Position numbers and translations under genes: made by a program
Part shown: one piece after another, positions 8,500 to 15,000 of the stretch
Numbering within the stretch: the stretch's first letter is position 1
How the letters are laid out: every line of letters starts with the position of its first letter
The notes under the pieces: generated by a model
Seen by the model: only the letters and a program-made list of their open reading frames with translations
Told to the model about the DNA's origin: nothing
Database searches by the model: none
Assembly: GCA_012295275.1 (NCBI GenBank)
Contig: CM022675.1
Coordinates: forward strand, 8,502,693-8,517,692
Reading direction: 5' to 3'
DNA from: Chrysomallon squamiferum
Taxonomy: Eukaryota; Mollusca; Gastropoda; Neomphalida; Peltospiridae
DNA length: 15,000 nt

Positions 8500-8632
8500 A
8501 ATATACAATAAACACACATGTACAAACATATATATATACATACAGACACACATACATATATGTATATACATAGACACTCTTATATACACATACAAACATA
8601 GATACACACACATACACACAAATACATACAAT
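8410..8632. repeat. CA/TA compound microsatellite cluster
   Basis: A CA run at about 8467-8493 is followed by mixed acat/atac, TA and CA words to about 8632. Minus-strand frames give Cys-Val-Tyr strings from the repeat and are not genes. Confidence 0.92.
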
Positions 8633-8636
8633 CCAA

Positions 8637-8935
8637 TACTTTATTGTCAGTAAAGGATGGTGTTAATAATGGCATGGCATTTTAACAAAGGTGAGGAGAT
8701 TATTACATAGTTGCTATTTCTGTCTACGTATCTACGTACAGACAGACATCACGAAATAACACAAACTGACAGCCTCCATGTATAATTAGAAAGCTACTGT
8801 CGTACTTTATTGTTAACAAAGACTGGAGTGTAGAAGGTTTTTCTACTTGACTAATAATATTAAAGTTTAAAAATCAACTAAAAGATGAAGAAAAAATCAT
8901 CTCTATAATACATCAAAGATTAATATCTACTGAAA
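8637..8935. other. Unique stretch with a diverged direct repeat
   Basis: The segment beginning tactttattgtcagtaaagg (8637) is echoed by tactttattgttaacaaaga (8803), each followed by ctgg/atgg-agtg/tgtt, 166 bp apart. It may be an old duplication or two long terminal-like ends; nothing else supports a mobile element. No coding frame. Confidence 0.4.
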
Positions 8936-8990
8936 AATAAAAAATAAAATAATAATAATAATAAATATATATATATATATATATATATTA
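8936..8990. repeat. AAT then AT microsatellite
   Basis: aaaataaaataataataata runs into an AT dinucleotide tract at about 8966-8989. Confidence 0.92.
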
Positions 8991-9058
8991 TATTTTTTCA
9001 AAACTTGTGTTGTCTCTTTTCAGATAACAAATAAACCATTAACTTTTTTTTTTTCTAA

Positions 9059-9376
9059 ATGAGTTACCATGACAACCGAAGCTGGTTTCTTCTCACAGTA
9101 CAAACTTTACAAAACACTATCCTGTATAGTAGTATAACTAACTATACCAGTATATTATTATTTTTTGTTTCCTTGGGAATTCTACGTTTTTCGGTCGTGT
9201 ATATATTGCAGAAAGAATCTGTTTTCTCTTTTTGTTTAGACAGATGCCTTAATTGTATTAGTGTTTTTCATCAACACTTCCAGTTATCTCCCCTAAAAAC
9301 TCTTCTGTTTTTGTACCAGGAATTCACTCTTGTCATACCAAGTTTTGATCACTTACTACCAATGACCTTGACCTAG
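9059..9376 (+). other. Unsupported 105-codon open frame
   Basis: This is the only moderately long open frame in the window that is not a repeat translation. It starts at an ATG after a T run and reads 105 codons of mixed, hydrophobic-leaning sequence (Leu, Phe, Ser, Ile rich, five Cys, possible membrane-like stretch at residues 31-49). It shows no domain, signal or family resemblance that I recognise. A splice-acceptor-like gtctcttttcag (9012-9023) lies 35 bp upstream, and no donor is evident at its end. Chance is the likeliest explanation in AT-rich DNA. Confidence 0.12.
9363..9374 (-). promoter_or_regulatory. Perfect DR0 nuclear-receptor-type motif
   Basis: The minus strand reads AGGTCAAGGTCA, two perfect AGGTCA half-sites with no spacer. 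DR0 is the preferred arrangement of the NR6A1 (GCNF) receptor class, and tcaaggtca alone is an NR5A/ERR-type extended half-site. It may also be a fragment of a dispersed repeat carrying tgaccttgacc words. Function is not shown by sequence alone. Confidence 0.35.
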
Positions 9377-9489
9377 TATTTACTGTATCAAAGAAAAGAC
9401 TCTCTGTGTGGAAAAGTTAGACAGGTGCATGTATATTTTGCGACCTGTGGAAGTCTGTTCCTCTGGGAAATATTTCATAATTAAGAAAG

Positions 9490-10135
9490 TTGATGGGTTT
9501 TTTTTTTTTTTTTGGTTAAAATTAATTTTGATTAAAGGTGAATAAATGAATAAATGAAATTTTAGTAATTAAGTAAACAAATCTGATGTTATAAAAAAAA
9601 AAAAAGGAAATAAATAGATATATTACAATAAACTACAAACTGTAAATACAATTAAATTAATTTAATTTAATAAAAAAAAAAAAAAAAAATAAAATAAAAT
9701 AATAAAAAACATTTTAGAAGCAATTACCAAATATATATAAATAAATATATATAAATTAATTAATTAATTAAAATAATAAGCAAATAAAATAACAAATACA
9801 ATTTATGAAATAAGTAAATGGTGATACAAACAGAAATAAAGTTTATAAATTTATAACAGAATATATAGCAAATAATTAAACTATATACATTTTTTTTAAA
9901 TAATTAAATTAACTAAATTATATTATAAAAAAGCCCAAATGCATAACGAACAACTGAACTAGATCTTATCATCAGATTAAAAAAAATAAAGTAAATTAAG
10001 TAAATTATTTTTAAAATTTTTAAAAAAAATAGCAAATAACTAAAACATGTTGAATTATCAAAAAAAAAAAAAAAAGAAAAAAATTAACTAAATTATATAT
10101 AAAATATTCATATAATAATAATAATAATAATAATA
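9490..10135. repeat. A-rich low-complexity region
   Basis: A T run (about 9499-9513) is followed by ~600 bp of A-rich DNA with poly-A tracts (near 9591-9605, 9671-9689, 10060-10074), ATTA words, an 18-bp palindrome aattaaattaatttaatt at 9650-9667, and an AAT run at about 10111-10135. The minus-strand frame (10020-10235) is mainly Phe/Leu/Ile from these tracts. Confidence 0.85.
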
Positions 10136-10490
10136 GAATTAACATCAAAACAAAAATTCTATCCGTAAACATGATTTGAACCGAAACACCCCCAGCTTCT
10201 AAATCCAGCCACAGAATCGCTATCTCAGATGTCAAAGTGATAATAATGAGTATTCATTTCTCTGCAGTTGTGATAGGAATGTGATATCACAGAAGCCAAT
10301 GCACACACTTCACTTCAAAGAGAAAGAGAGAAACTAAATATTCAGATAACTCAACACTGACAAGTTAAAAGGAAGGAAGTAATTTTTGTTTCAACAACCA
10401 TAGCACATTTTTAATCTACAGTGATACAGTGTCAAAAATACAAGTAGGTTACTACAGAGGCAATGAGAGAAGAAACCTGATGTCCTTACA
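10136..10490. other. Unique stretch left of the 8-copy array
   Basis: Balanced, non-repetitive DNA, slightly more GC than its neighbours. The plus-strand frame starting at 10429 runs into the tandem array and is not credible. No RNA gene could be supported. Confidence 0.5.
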
Positions 10491-10496
10491 CATGGG

Positions 10497-10992
10497 TTAT
10501 GCTTTTATGATAACTAGCTGGGGATATTCTATAAGCACCTTATCAAAGACATTAGACAGTGAGGTATGCTTTTATGATAAGCAACAAGGATTCTTTTATG
10601 AGTACTTTTTCATAATCACAATACAGATGAGGTATGCTTTTATGAAAAGCAATTAGGAATCTTTTAAGCAATAGGTGATATTTTATAAGCACCTTGTCAT
10701 AGACACACAGCAAGATATGCTTTTATCATAAGCAACTAAAAGTGATGTTCCATAATCACTAAACACTGAGGTATGCTTTTATCATAAGCATGTATTTTAA
10801 AAGCACCTTTTTACAATCACTATACAATGGGATATGATTTTATGGTAAGCAGCAAAGGTTCTTTTATAAGCAACTTTTTTTAATCACTGTACAATGGGAT
10901 ATGCTTTTATGATAAACAGTAAGAGACTGATTTAAAAGCAACTCTCCTGCTACAAAGGGATATGCTTTGATAATAAGCAGTAAGGGCTCTTT
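10497..10992. repeat. Eight-copy ~56-83-bp tandem repeat (gcttttatgataagc core)
   Basis: The core atgcttttatgataagca, with variants, starts at 10499, 10566, 10634, 10717, 10773, 10833, 10901 and 10962 (spacings 67, 68, 83, 56, 60, 68, 61). Between cores lie ttcttttataagcacctttt and aatcactatacaatggg-like segments. The core has dyad symmetry (GCTT...AAGC), so every unit can form a small stem. Copies diverge notably, suggesting an old array. A poorer match just past 11010 may be a ninth remnant. Confidence 0.9.
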
Positions 10993-10999
10993 TTGTTGG

Positions 11000-11290
11000 C
11001 ATCTTCCCATATTATGCTCTAACATGTCAGAATACAATATTGTAACAAAGCCAACTTATGCATGTTGTTTTTTTTTTGTTTTTTTTTATGTGGGTTTTTT
11101 TCATCTTTCTTTTAATTTTCAGTTTTCATTTTAAATATATATAACATTTTTTCTCTTTTTTATATATATATTTTTTTTTTCTGTCTCATTATCAAAAAAC
11201 TAATATGGCAGCAAAAATATCAAAATCTGTCTGAGGTTTCTGATTATACTTTTTTTTTTTGCATTCTTCTTTTTTTTTTTTTTTTCTGTC
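11000..11290. other. T-rich sequence with poly-T tracts
   Basis: T runs near 11068-11087, 11168-11180, 11251-11260 and 11270-11285, with TA runs. No gene. Confidence 0.7.
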
Positions 11291-11490
11291 ATGATGATTT
11301 ATAATCCTGCATTAGATTTCTGGGACAGAATATTTGAAAGATGAAATATTTTTCAATATTACATGCCATTCCATTTGCATCAACCTGTTGTCATGGTTAT
11401 TCTGTGTTATATTCTTTATGATGCAATTTCATTCTTTTTGTTATTATTTGTTTCTACATTTATATCTGTGCAGATTATTTGATGTGGACA
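11291..11490. other. Unique AT-rich stretch
   Basis: Non-repetitive. The 66-codon plus-strand frame (11334-11534) ends in the triplet field and resembles no protein I know; it is likely chance. Confidence 0.4.
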
Positions 11491-11890
11491 TATTATTCTT
11501 ACTACCACTAATACTACTACTCTTAATAATATAACTATTACTACTACTTCTACTAATAGTGTTACTACCATGAATACTACTGTAACAACTATAATTATTA
11601 TTAAAACAAGTATTACAGTTACTACTATTAAATTATTATTATTATAACTATTATTACTAAAACTATTATAACTACTTCTAAAACTGTTATTATTATTAAA
11701 ACTAGTATTATTATTACTACAAATAACAATAATTATTATTATTAATAAAACTAGTATTACTATTAAACTATTAAACTATGATTATTATTATAACTAGTAT
11801 AACTATTATTATTATTAGAACTAGTATTATTACAACAAATAATTATTATTATTAAAATTACTATTATTATTACTATTACAACTCTTTTTA
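11491..11890. repeat. ATT/ACT trinucleotide field with degenerate ~45-bp periodicity
   Basis: About 400 bp of tta, act, aat and tac triplets. The word aactagtatta recurs at about 11700, 11749, 11792 and 11819, which links it to the more regular minisatellite at 12180-12650. No coding frame. Confidence 0.88.
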
Positions 11891-11894
11891 TTAA

Positions 11895-12160
11895 AACGAC
11901 CTCATATATTCAAGATCTCCAGAATATAAAGGGTTAAAAAATGTTAACGTCATAATAAATAAATTCAAAAAAAAATAAAATGTAAATATTCCTTGAGAGG
12001 AATGAAATTGTTGAATATCTGATTATTAATTCTTAATGTCATGGGTTCCAACTGTGAAAAAGATTTCACAAAGGAAATTTCTATGACACATCAGTAAAGA
12101 GTGCCAATATTAAAATGCCCCAGGCACTGAAATCCCATGCACAGCCAAGCTATTACAACT
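11895..12160. other. Unique island between two triplet fields
   Basis: Non-repetitive DNA with no open frame or recognised element. It separates two stretches of the same repeat family and may be an insertion into one ancestral field. Confidence 0.5.
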
Positions 12161-12164
12161 GCTA

Positions 12165-12650
12165 TTTTACACTACATTATTAATATTAAACCAGTATTGC
12201 TATTACTACTATAACAGCTATTATTATTATTAAAACTAGTATTACTATTACTACTATAAAAACTAGTATTATTATTAAAACTAGTATTGCTATTACTACT
12301 ATAACAACTATTATTATTATTAAAACTAGTATTACTATTACTACTAAAACAACTATTATTAATATTAAACCAGTATTGCTATTACTACTATAACAACTAT
12401 TATTAATATTAAACCAGTATTGCTATTACTACTATAACAACTATTATTATTATTAAAACTAGTATTACTATTACTACTTATTATTATTAAACCAGTATTG
12501 CTATTATTACTATAACAACTATTATTAATATTAAACCAGTATTGCTATTACTACTAAAACAACTATTATTATTATTAAAACTAGTATTACTATTACTACT
12601 ATAATAACGATTATTATTAAACCAGTACTATCACTACTACTATTACTAGT
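12165..12650. repeat. 44/45-bp minisatellite, about 11 units, two variants
   Basis: The anchors ccagt or ctagt start at 12191, 12236, 12281, 12326, 12370, 12414, 12459, 12492, 12536, 12581 and 12622, mostly 44 or 45 bp apart (one unit shortened to 33). Type A reads ttaaaccagtattgctatta; type B reads ttaaaactagtattactatt. Both continue with actactataacaactattat-like triplets. Late copies follow A-A-B, A-A-B, A. The Ile/Val and Asn/Ser frames across it are repeat translations. Confidence 0.93.
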
Positions 12651-12893
12651 AAAACAACTGTTATTATTATTACTAGAATTACTATTACCACCATAGCAAT
12701 TATTAAAATCTAGAATTACTGATACTACTAACAACTTTATTATTATTTAAACTAGAATTACTATTACTACTACTATTCAAAAACTATTATCATAACTATT
12801 GTTATTATTATTATTAAGACTTACATGTTACCACTAAAAACAATTATTATTATTATTAAAACTATACTATTACAACTATTATTATTATTAAAA
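12651..12893. repeat. Degenerate triplet field
   Basis: Continues the ATT/ACT composition with tagaattactattac words (near 12674, 12710, 12753), again about 40 bp apart but heavily diverged. Confidence 0.85.
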
Positions 12894-13075
12894 CTTTCTA
12901 TCTACCACAAATTTTATTTTTAAAAAAAGAATAATATTAAGAAGAAGAAGAAAAAATTTACTTGAATGGTTATTTTCTATAAAATTAACTACTTTCTATC
13001 TACAAGGCAAATTTTAATTTTAATTTAAAAAAAATAATAATAATAAAATCAAAAATAATTTGAATGGTTATTTTC
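12894..13075. repeat. 98-bp tandem duplication
   Basis: Both copies begin ctttctatctac (12894 and 12992) and end ttgaatggttattttc (12962-12977 and 13060-13075). Both landmarks are offset by 98 bp. The middle of each has drifted through A/T-rich slippage (AAG run in copy 1, AAT run in copy 2). Confidence 0.92.
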
Positions 13076-13081
13076 AAAAAA

Positions 13082-13125
13082 TAAAGCAAAAAAAAAAAAG
13101 AACCTCAAATAAAAAAGGAAAAAAA

Positions 13126-13157
<32 letters not shown>

Positions 13158-13180
13158 AAAAAAAAGAAAAAGAAACAGAA
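13082..13180. repeat. Poly-A tracts
   Basis: Several long A runs broken by single G bases, the longest about 13119-13144 and 13146-13165. The minus-strand poly-Phe frame comes from these. Confidence 0.95.
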
Positions 13181-13199
13181 AATGAACAGGAAGAAAAAC

Positions 13200-13723
13200 A
13201 AACACAAAATGTATTTAAACAACATAACAGAAAGGTAACGAGTTTTCGGCACAAATTTTCTATCAGCGAGAATCATACGCTGTCATTAATTGCAGACAGG
13301 TAAAAAAGTGATGCGAGAAATTGATACACCTGAGTGACGAGCTGATTCGACGTCAGAACTGAAAAGTAATTTATCAAGACAGGTAAACACAGGTGTATTG
13401 ACAAGTGATGACCACATATCGTTGTTAATTAGATATTTTCCATCTGCCTGATCTTTTTACCTGACTCTTACCTGTATGGTGTTTTTTGTTTTACATGTAA
13501 ATGCAATTTTGATATTTTTACCTGTCTGTCTCACTGTCTGTCTGTCTCTGTTTTTGTATGTTTGTTATTTTTGTTAATTCTTTCTGAAATGTTTTCCTGT
13601 TCCAACTTAAATATTCTTTTTTTTTTAAATGTTATCTGTTACATCTGTGATATCTTTAATTATTATTTGTTCTTGCATATTTTACCTGTATGGTCTTTGT
13701 TTTAGATTATTATTTTCTAATAC

Positions 13724-13725
<2 letters not shown>
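13200..13725. promoter_or_regulatory. Island with a cluster of CAGGTA/CAGGTG sites
   Basis: This less repetitive stretch holds acaggta at 13296 and 13379, acaggtg at 13389, cacctg at 13327, and tacctg at 13459, 13470, 13519 and 13683: eight E2-box-type sites in about 390 bp. The left ones are mostly in one orientation and the right ones in the other. CAGGTA/G is the core bound by Snail and ZEB-type zinc fingers. Part of the cluster comes from a diverged duplication of ttacctgtatggt (13469 and 13682). A regulatory role is inference. Confidence 0.35.
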
Positions 13726-13771
<46 letters not shown>

Positions 13772-14048
13772 ATTTATTATTATTATCATTATTACTGTTG
13801 TTTTTGTTATTATTCCTATTATTTCATTTGCTGTAATTATTATTATTATTGTTCTTATTATTATTGCTGTTATTGCTATTATTATGATTATTGTTGATGT
13901 TATTATTATTATTGCTATTATTTTTATTGTTGTTGCTGCTTATGTTGTTATTACTGATATTGTTACTATTATTATTATAATTATTATTGTTATTTTTATT
14001 ATTATCATTGTTGTTGTTGTTGCTGTTACTGCTGTTGCTGTTGATTTC
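13726..14048. repeat. ATT trinucleotide array grading into GTT/GCT
   Basis: About 15 pure att units at 13726-13770, then a degenerating field of tta, ttg and gct triplets to about 14048. The long Ile/Val-rich frame (13629-14078) is its translation, not a membrane protein: the residues follow the triplet repeat and hydrophobicity has no helix-loop structure. Confidence 0.94.
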
Positions 14049-14049
14049 T

Positions 14050-14265
14050 ATTGTCTAACAAAACTATTCAGCAATTAAGAACACATTTAAATATGTCAAT
14101 GATCTCATTATTCAACAAATTAAAAAACAAAACAAAAAAAACGAAAAAACATGTGTGTTATTTACACCAATTACTAATGACTCATCACATTCCACAACAA
14201 CATCACAGTCGGTAACATTTTAAAGAGAGGCATTCTGGGAAATATCACCCATTGTTTCACGACAC
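14050..14265. other. Unique stretch with an AP-1-type palindrome
   Basis: Non-repetitive DNA. The 9-bp palindrome atgactcat (14177-14185) is a consensus AP-1 (Fos/Jun family) site; one such site is near what chance allows. No gene. Confidence 0.4.
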
Positions 14266-14339
14266 CTGACAACAGCTTAAGGGGTTCATAAGCACATTCC
14301 TGGGGTGTCAGAGGTTTCAGGATCAATCCTGATTACTGG
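14266..14339 (+). pseudogene. Decayed tRNA-Pro-like sequence (possible SINE head)
   Basis: A 74-base segment fits tRNA numbering. The D-stem is gctt/aagc (14275-14278, 14290-14293) with aaggggttcat as loop. An anticodon-like loop ctggggt (14300-14306) has T at position 33, GGG at 34-36 and G at 37, the pattern of proline tRNAs. The variable loop is five bases, in the agaggt context typical of tRNA-Pro. The T-arm tcagg/cctga (14317-14321, 14328-14332) is perfectly paired. The B-box-like ggatcaatcc starts 47 bases after the A-box-like agcttaaggggt. Against it, the T-loop is six instead of seven bases, the anticodon stem has only its end pairs, and the acceptor stem pairs at five of seven with two G-T wobbles. 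A functional tRNA is unlikely. Confidence 0.35.
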
Positions 14340-14387
14340 AAATACTTAGCAGTGATCTGTTTTATGTTTCATGTGTGTGTGCATCTG

Positions 14388-14530
14388 TTGTTTGTAGGTC
14401 TGTAGGTCTGTAGGTACAAGAGTATTTGTAGGCCTTTGTGCATACTGGCCAATGTGTTTGTAGGCCTACATGATGTCTGTGTTTTGTGCTTGTAGGCCTA
14501 ATGTCTGAAGGCCTATGTGTTTGTGTGTAT
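14388..14530. repeat. 32-bp repeat carrying TTGTAGGCCT
   Basis: A tgtaggtc run (three units, 14395-14415) is followed by ttgtaggcct ending at 14435, 14467 and 14499, exactly 32 bp apart, plus a further aggcct at 14509-14514. Two copies carry the palindrome taggccta. Confidence 0.85.
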
Positions 14531-14569
14531 GTATGTTTATAGCCCTTGTTTTAATTATATGTGTTTGTG

Positions 14570-14820
14570 CATGTTACACGCTTAAAAAGAAACTGACTAA
14601 CCAAAATTTCTGAGGAAAAGTTAAAAAAAAATGACAGACAGTGAAAAGAGGAAATGAAAGAAAAAATAATTAAAAAGAAGAAAAGAGCAAATACCAGAAA
14701 AATGAAAGAAAAACATTAGAGAAAGACAGAAGAACATAATACATGTAGATGGATGTTTTTATGCATCTGTGAACATCTGCCCATTTCAATAACTTCAACT
14801 CTCTATTTATTTTTATAAAA
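14570..14820. other. A/G-rich non-coding stretch
   Basis: Purine-rich (aaaga, gaaaa words) to about 14735, then AT-rich. No tandem unit and no gene. Confidence 0.55.
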
Positions 14821-14821
14821 G

Positions 14822-15000
14822 TAATCTTATATATACTTTTTCTATCTATAATCTTGTATATACTTTTTCTATCTATAATCTTATATATACTTTTTCTATC
14901 TATAATCTTATATATACTTTTTGTATCTATAATCTTATATATACTTTTTGTATCTATAATCTTATATATACTTTTGCCATCTATAATCTTATATATACTT
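14822..15000. repeat. 27-bp tandem array, indel-free, continues past window
   Basis: Units begin taatcttatatatacttttt and end with tatcta. Starts are 14822, 14849, 14876, 14903, 14930, 14957 and 14984, exactly 27 bp each time. Only a few substitutions occur (tg for ta in unit 2; ctatcta to gtatcta in units 4 and 5; gccatcta in unit 6). The array is cut by the window end. Two plus frames and one minus frame stay open through the unit, but no start codon leads into the plus frames, so coding is not claimed. Confidence 0.97.

Noticed and set aside
10173-10222. Minus-strand ggttcaaatc and tagcgattctgtgg, resembling Pol III B and A boxes about 40 bases apart
   Set aside because: The T-stem around the B-box-like word does not pair and no D or acceptor stem forms, so a tRNA-like fold is not supported.
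11373-11380. Octamer atttgcat (POU-type site)
   Set aside because: An 8-mer is expected by chance about once in every two such windows; there is no companion motif.
13049-13276. Poly-Phe frame on the minus strand
   Set aside because: Reads long poly-A tracts.
13629-14078. 149-codon Ile/Val-rich frame
   Set aside because: It is the translation of the ATT/GTT triplet array.

Overview
This window looks like intergenic or intronic DNA from a large, repeat-rich animal genome. I can support no complete protein-coding gene, no functional RNA gene and no prokaryotic signal (no operons, Shine-Dalgarno sites or dense ORFs). The sequence is strongly AT-rich. It is packed with CA/TG, TA, GTAT, TC, CTGT, ATT and poly-A/T tracts and with many short local tandem duplications. 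Nearly all long open frames are translations of simple repeats: Tyr/Ile/Thr/His from TA/CA, Arg-Glu or Leu-Ser from TC, Ile-rich from ATT. This texture (long CA/TA compound microsatellites, GTAT runs, trinucleotide seas, minisatellites) is typical of molluscan and especially cephalopod intergenic DNA. That assignment is inference from style; no diagnostic gene is present.

Layout. 1-2215: AT-rich DNA, TA/CA/CTGT microsatellites, a degenerate ~30-bp repeat field (about 600-1480), a less repetitive island (1601-1935) and a TG/pyrimidine compound microsatellite. 2340-4452: four consecutive tandem families: a 20-26-bp unit, a two-type alternating ~40-60-bp family, a ~75-bp family and a 28-copy 29/31-bp minisatellite. 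4453-5110: a mixed island with a good 3'-splice-like site and a perfect 15-bp hairpin. 5116-5607: three long TC tracts separated by a duplicated block, then an exact-60-bp-period duplication. 5700-6430: mostly unique DNA. 6440-6910: a 58-bp-arm foldback around a GTAT run, then CA arrays. 7230-8110: T-rich low-complexity DNA. 8110-9480: islands with a CA/TA cluster, an unsupported 105-codon open frame and a perfect DR0 nuclear-receptor-type motif. 9490-10140: A-rich DNA. 10499-10990: 8-copy tandem family. 11490-12895: ATT/ACT triplet field holding a 44/45-bp minisatellite. 12894-13075: 98-bp duplication. 13200-13720: island with a cluster of CAGGTA-type sites. 13726-14048: ATT array. 14266-14339: degenerate tRNA-Pro-like sequence. 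14425-14520: 32-bp AGGCCT repeat. 14822-15000: indel-free 27-bp array running off the end.

There is no gene network to describe. The theme is repeated local tandem amplification, with at least ten independent families of different unit length in 15 kb. Two signals point to tRNA-derived (SINE-type) ancestry: the 31-bp minisatellite carries a Pol III A-box-like motif on the minus strand, and 14266-14339 fits a decayed proline-tRNA-like cloverleaf. I found no evidence of a new enzymatic or defence system.
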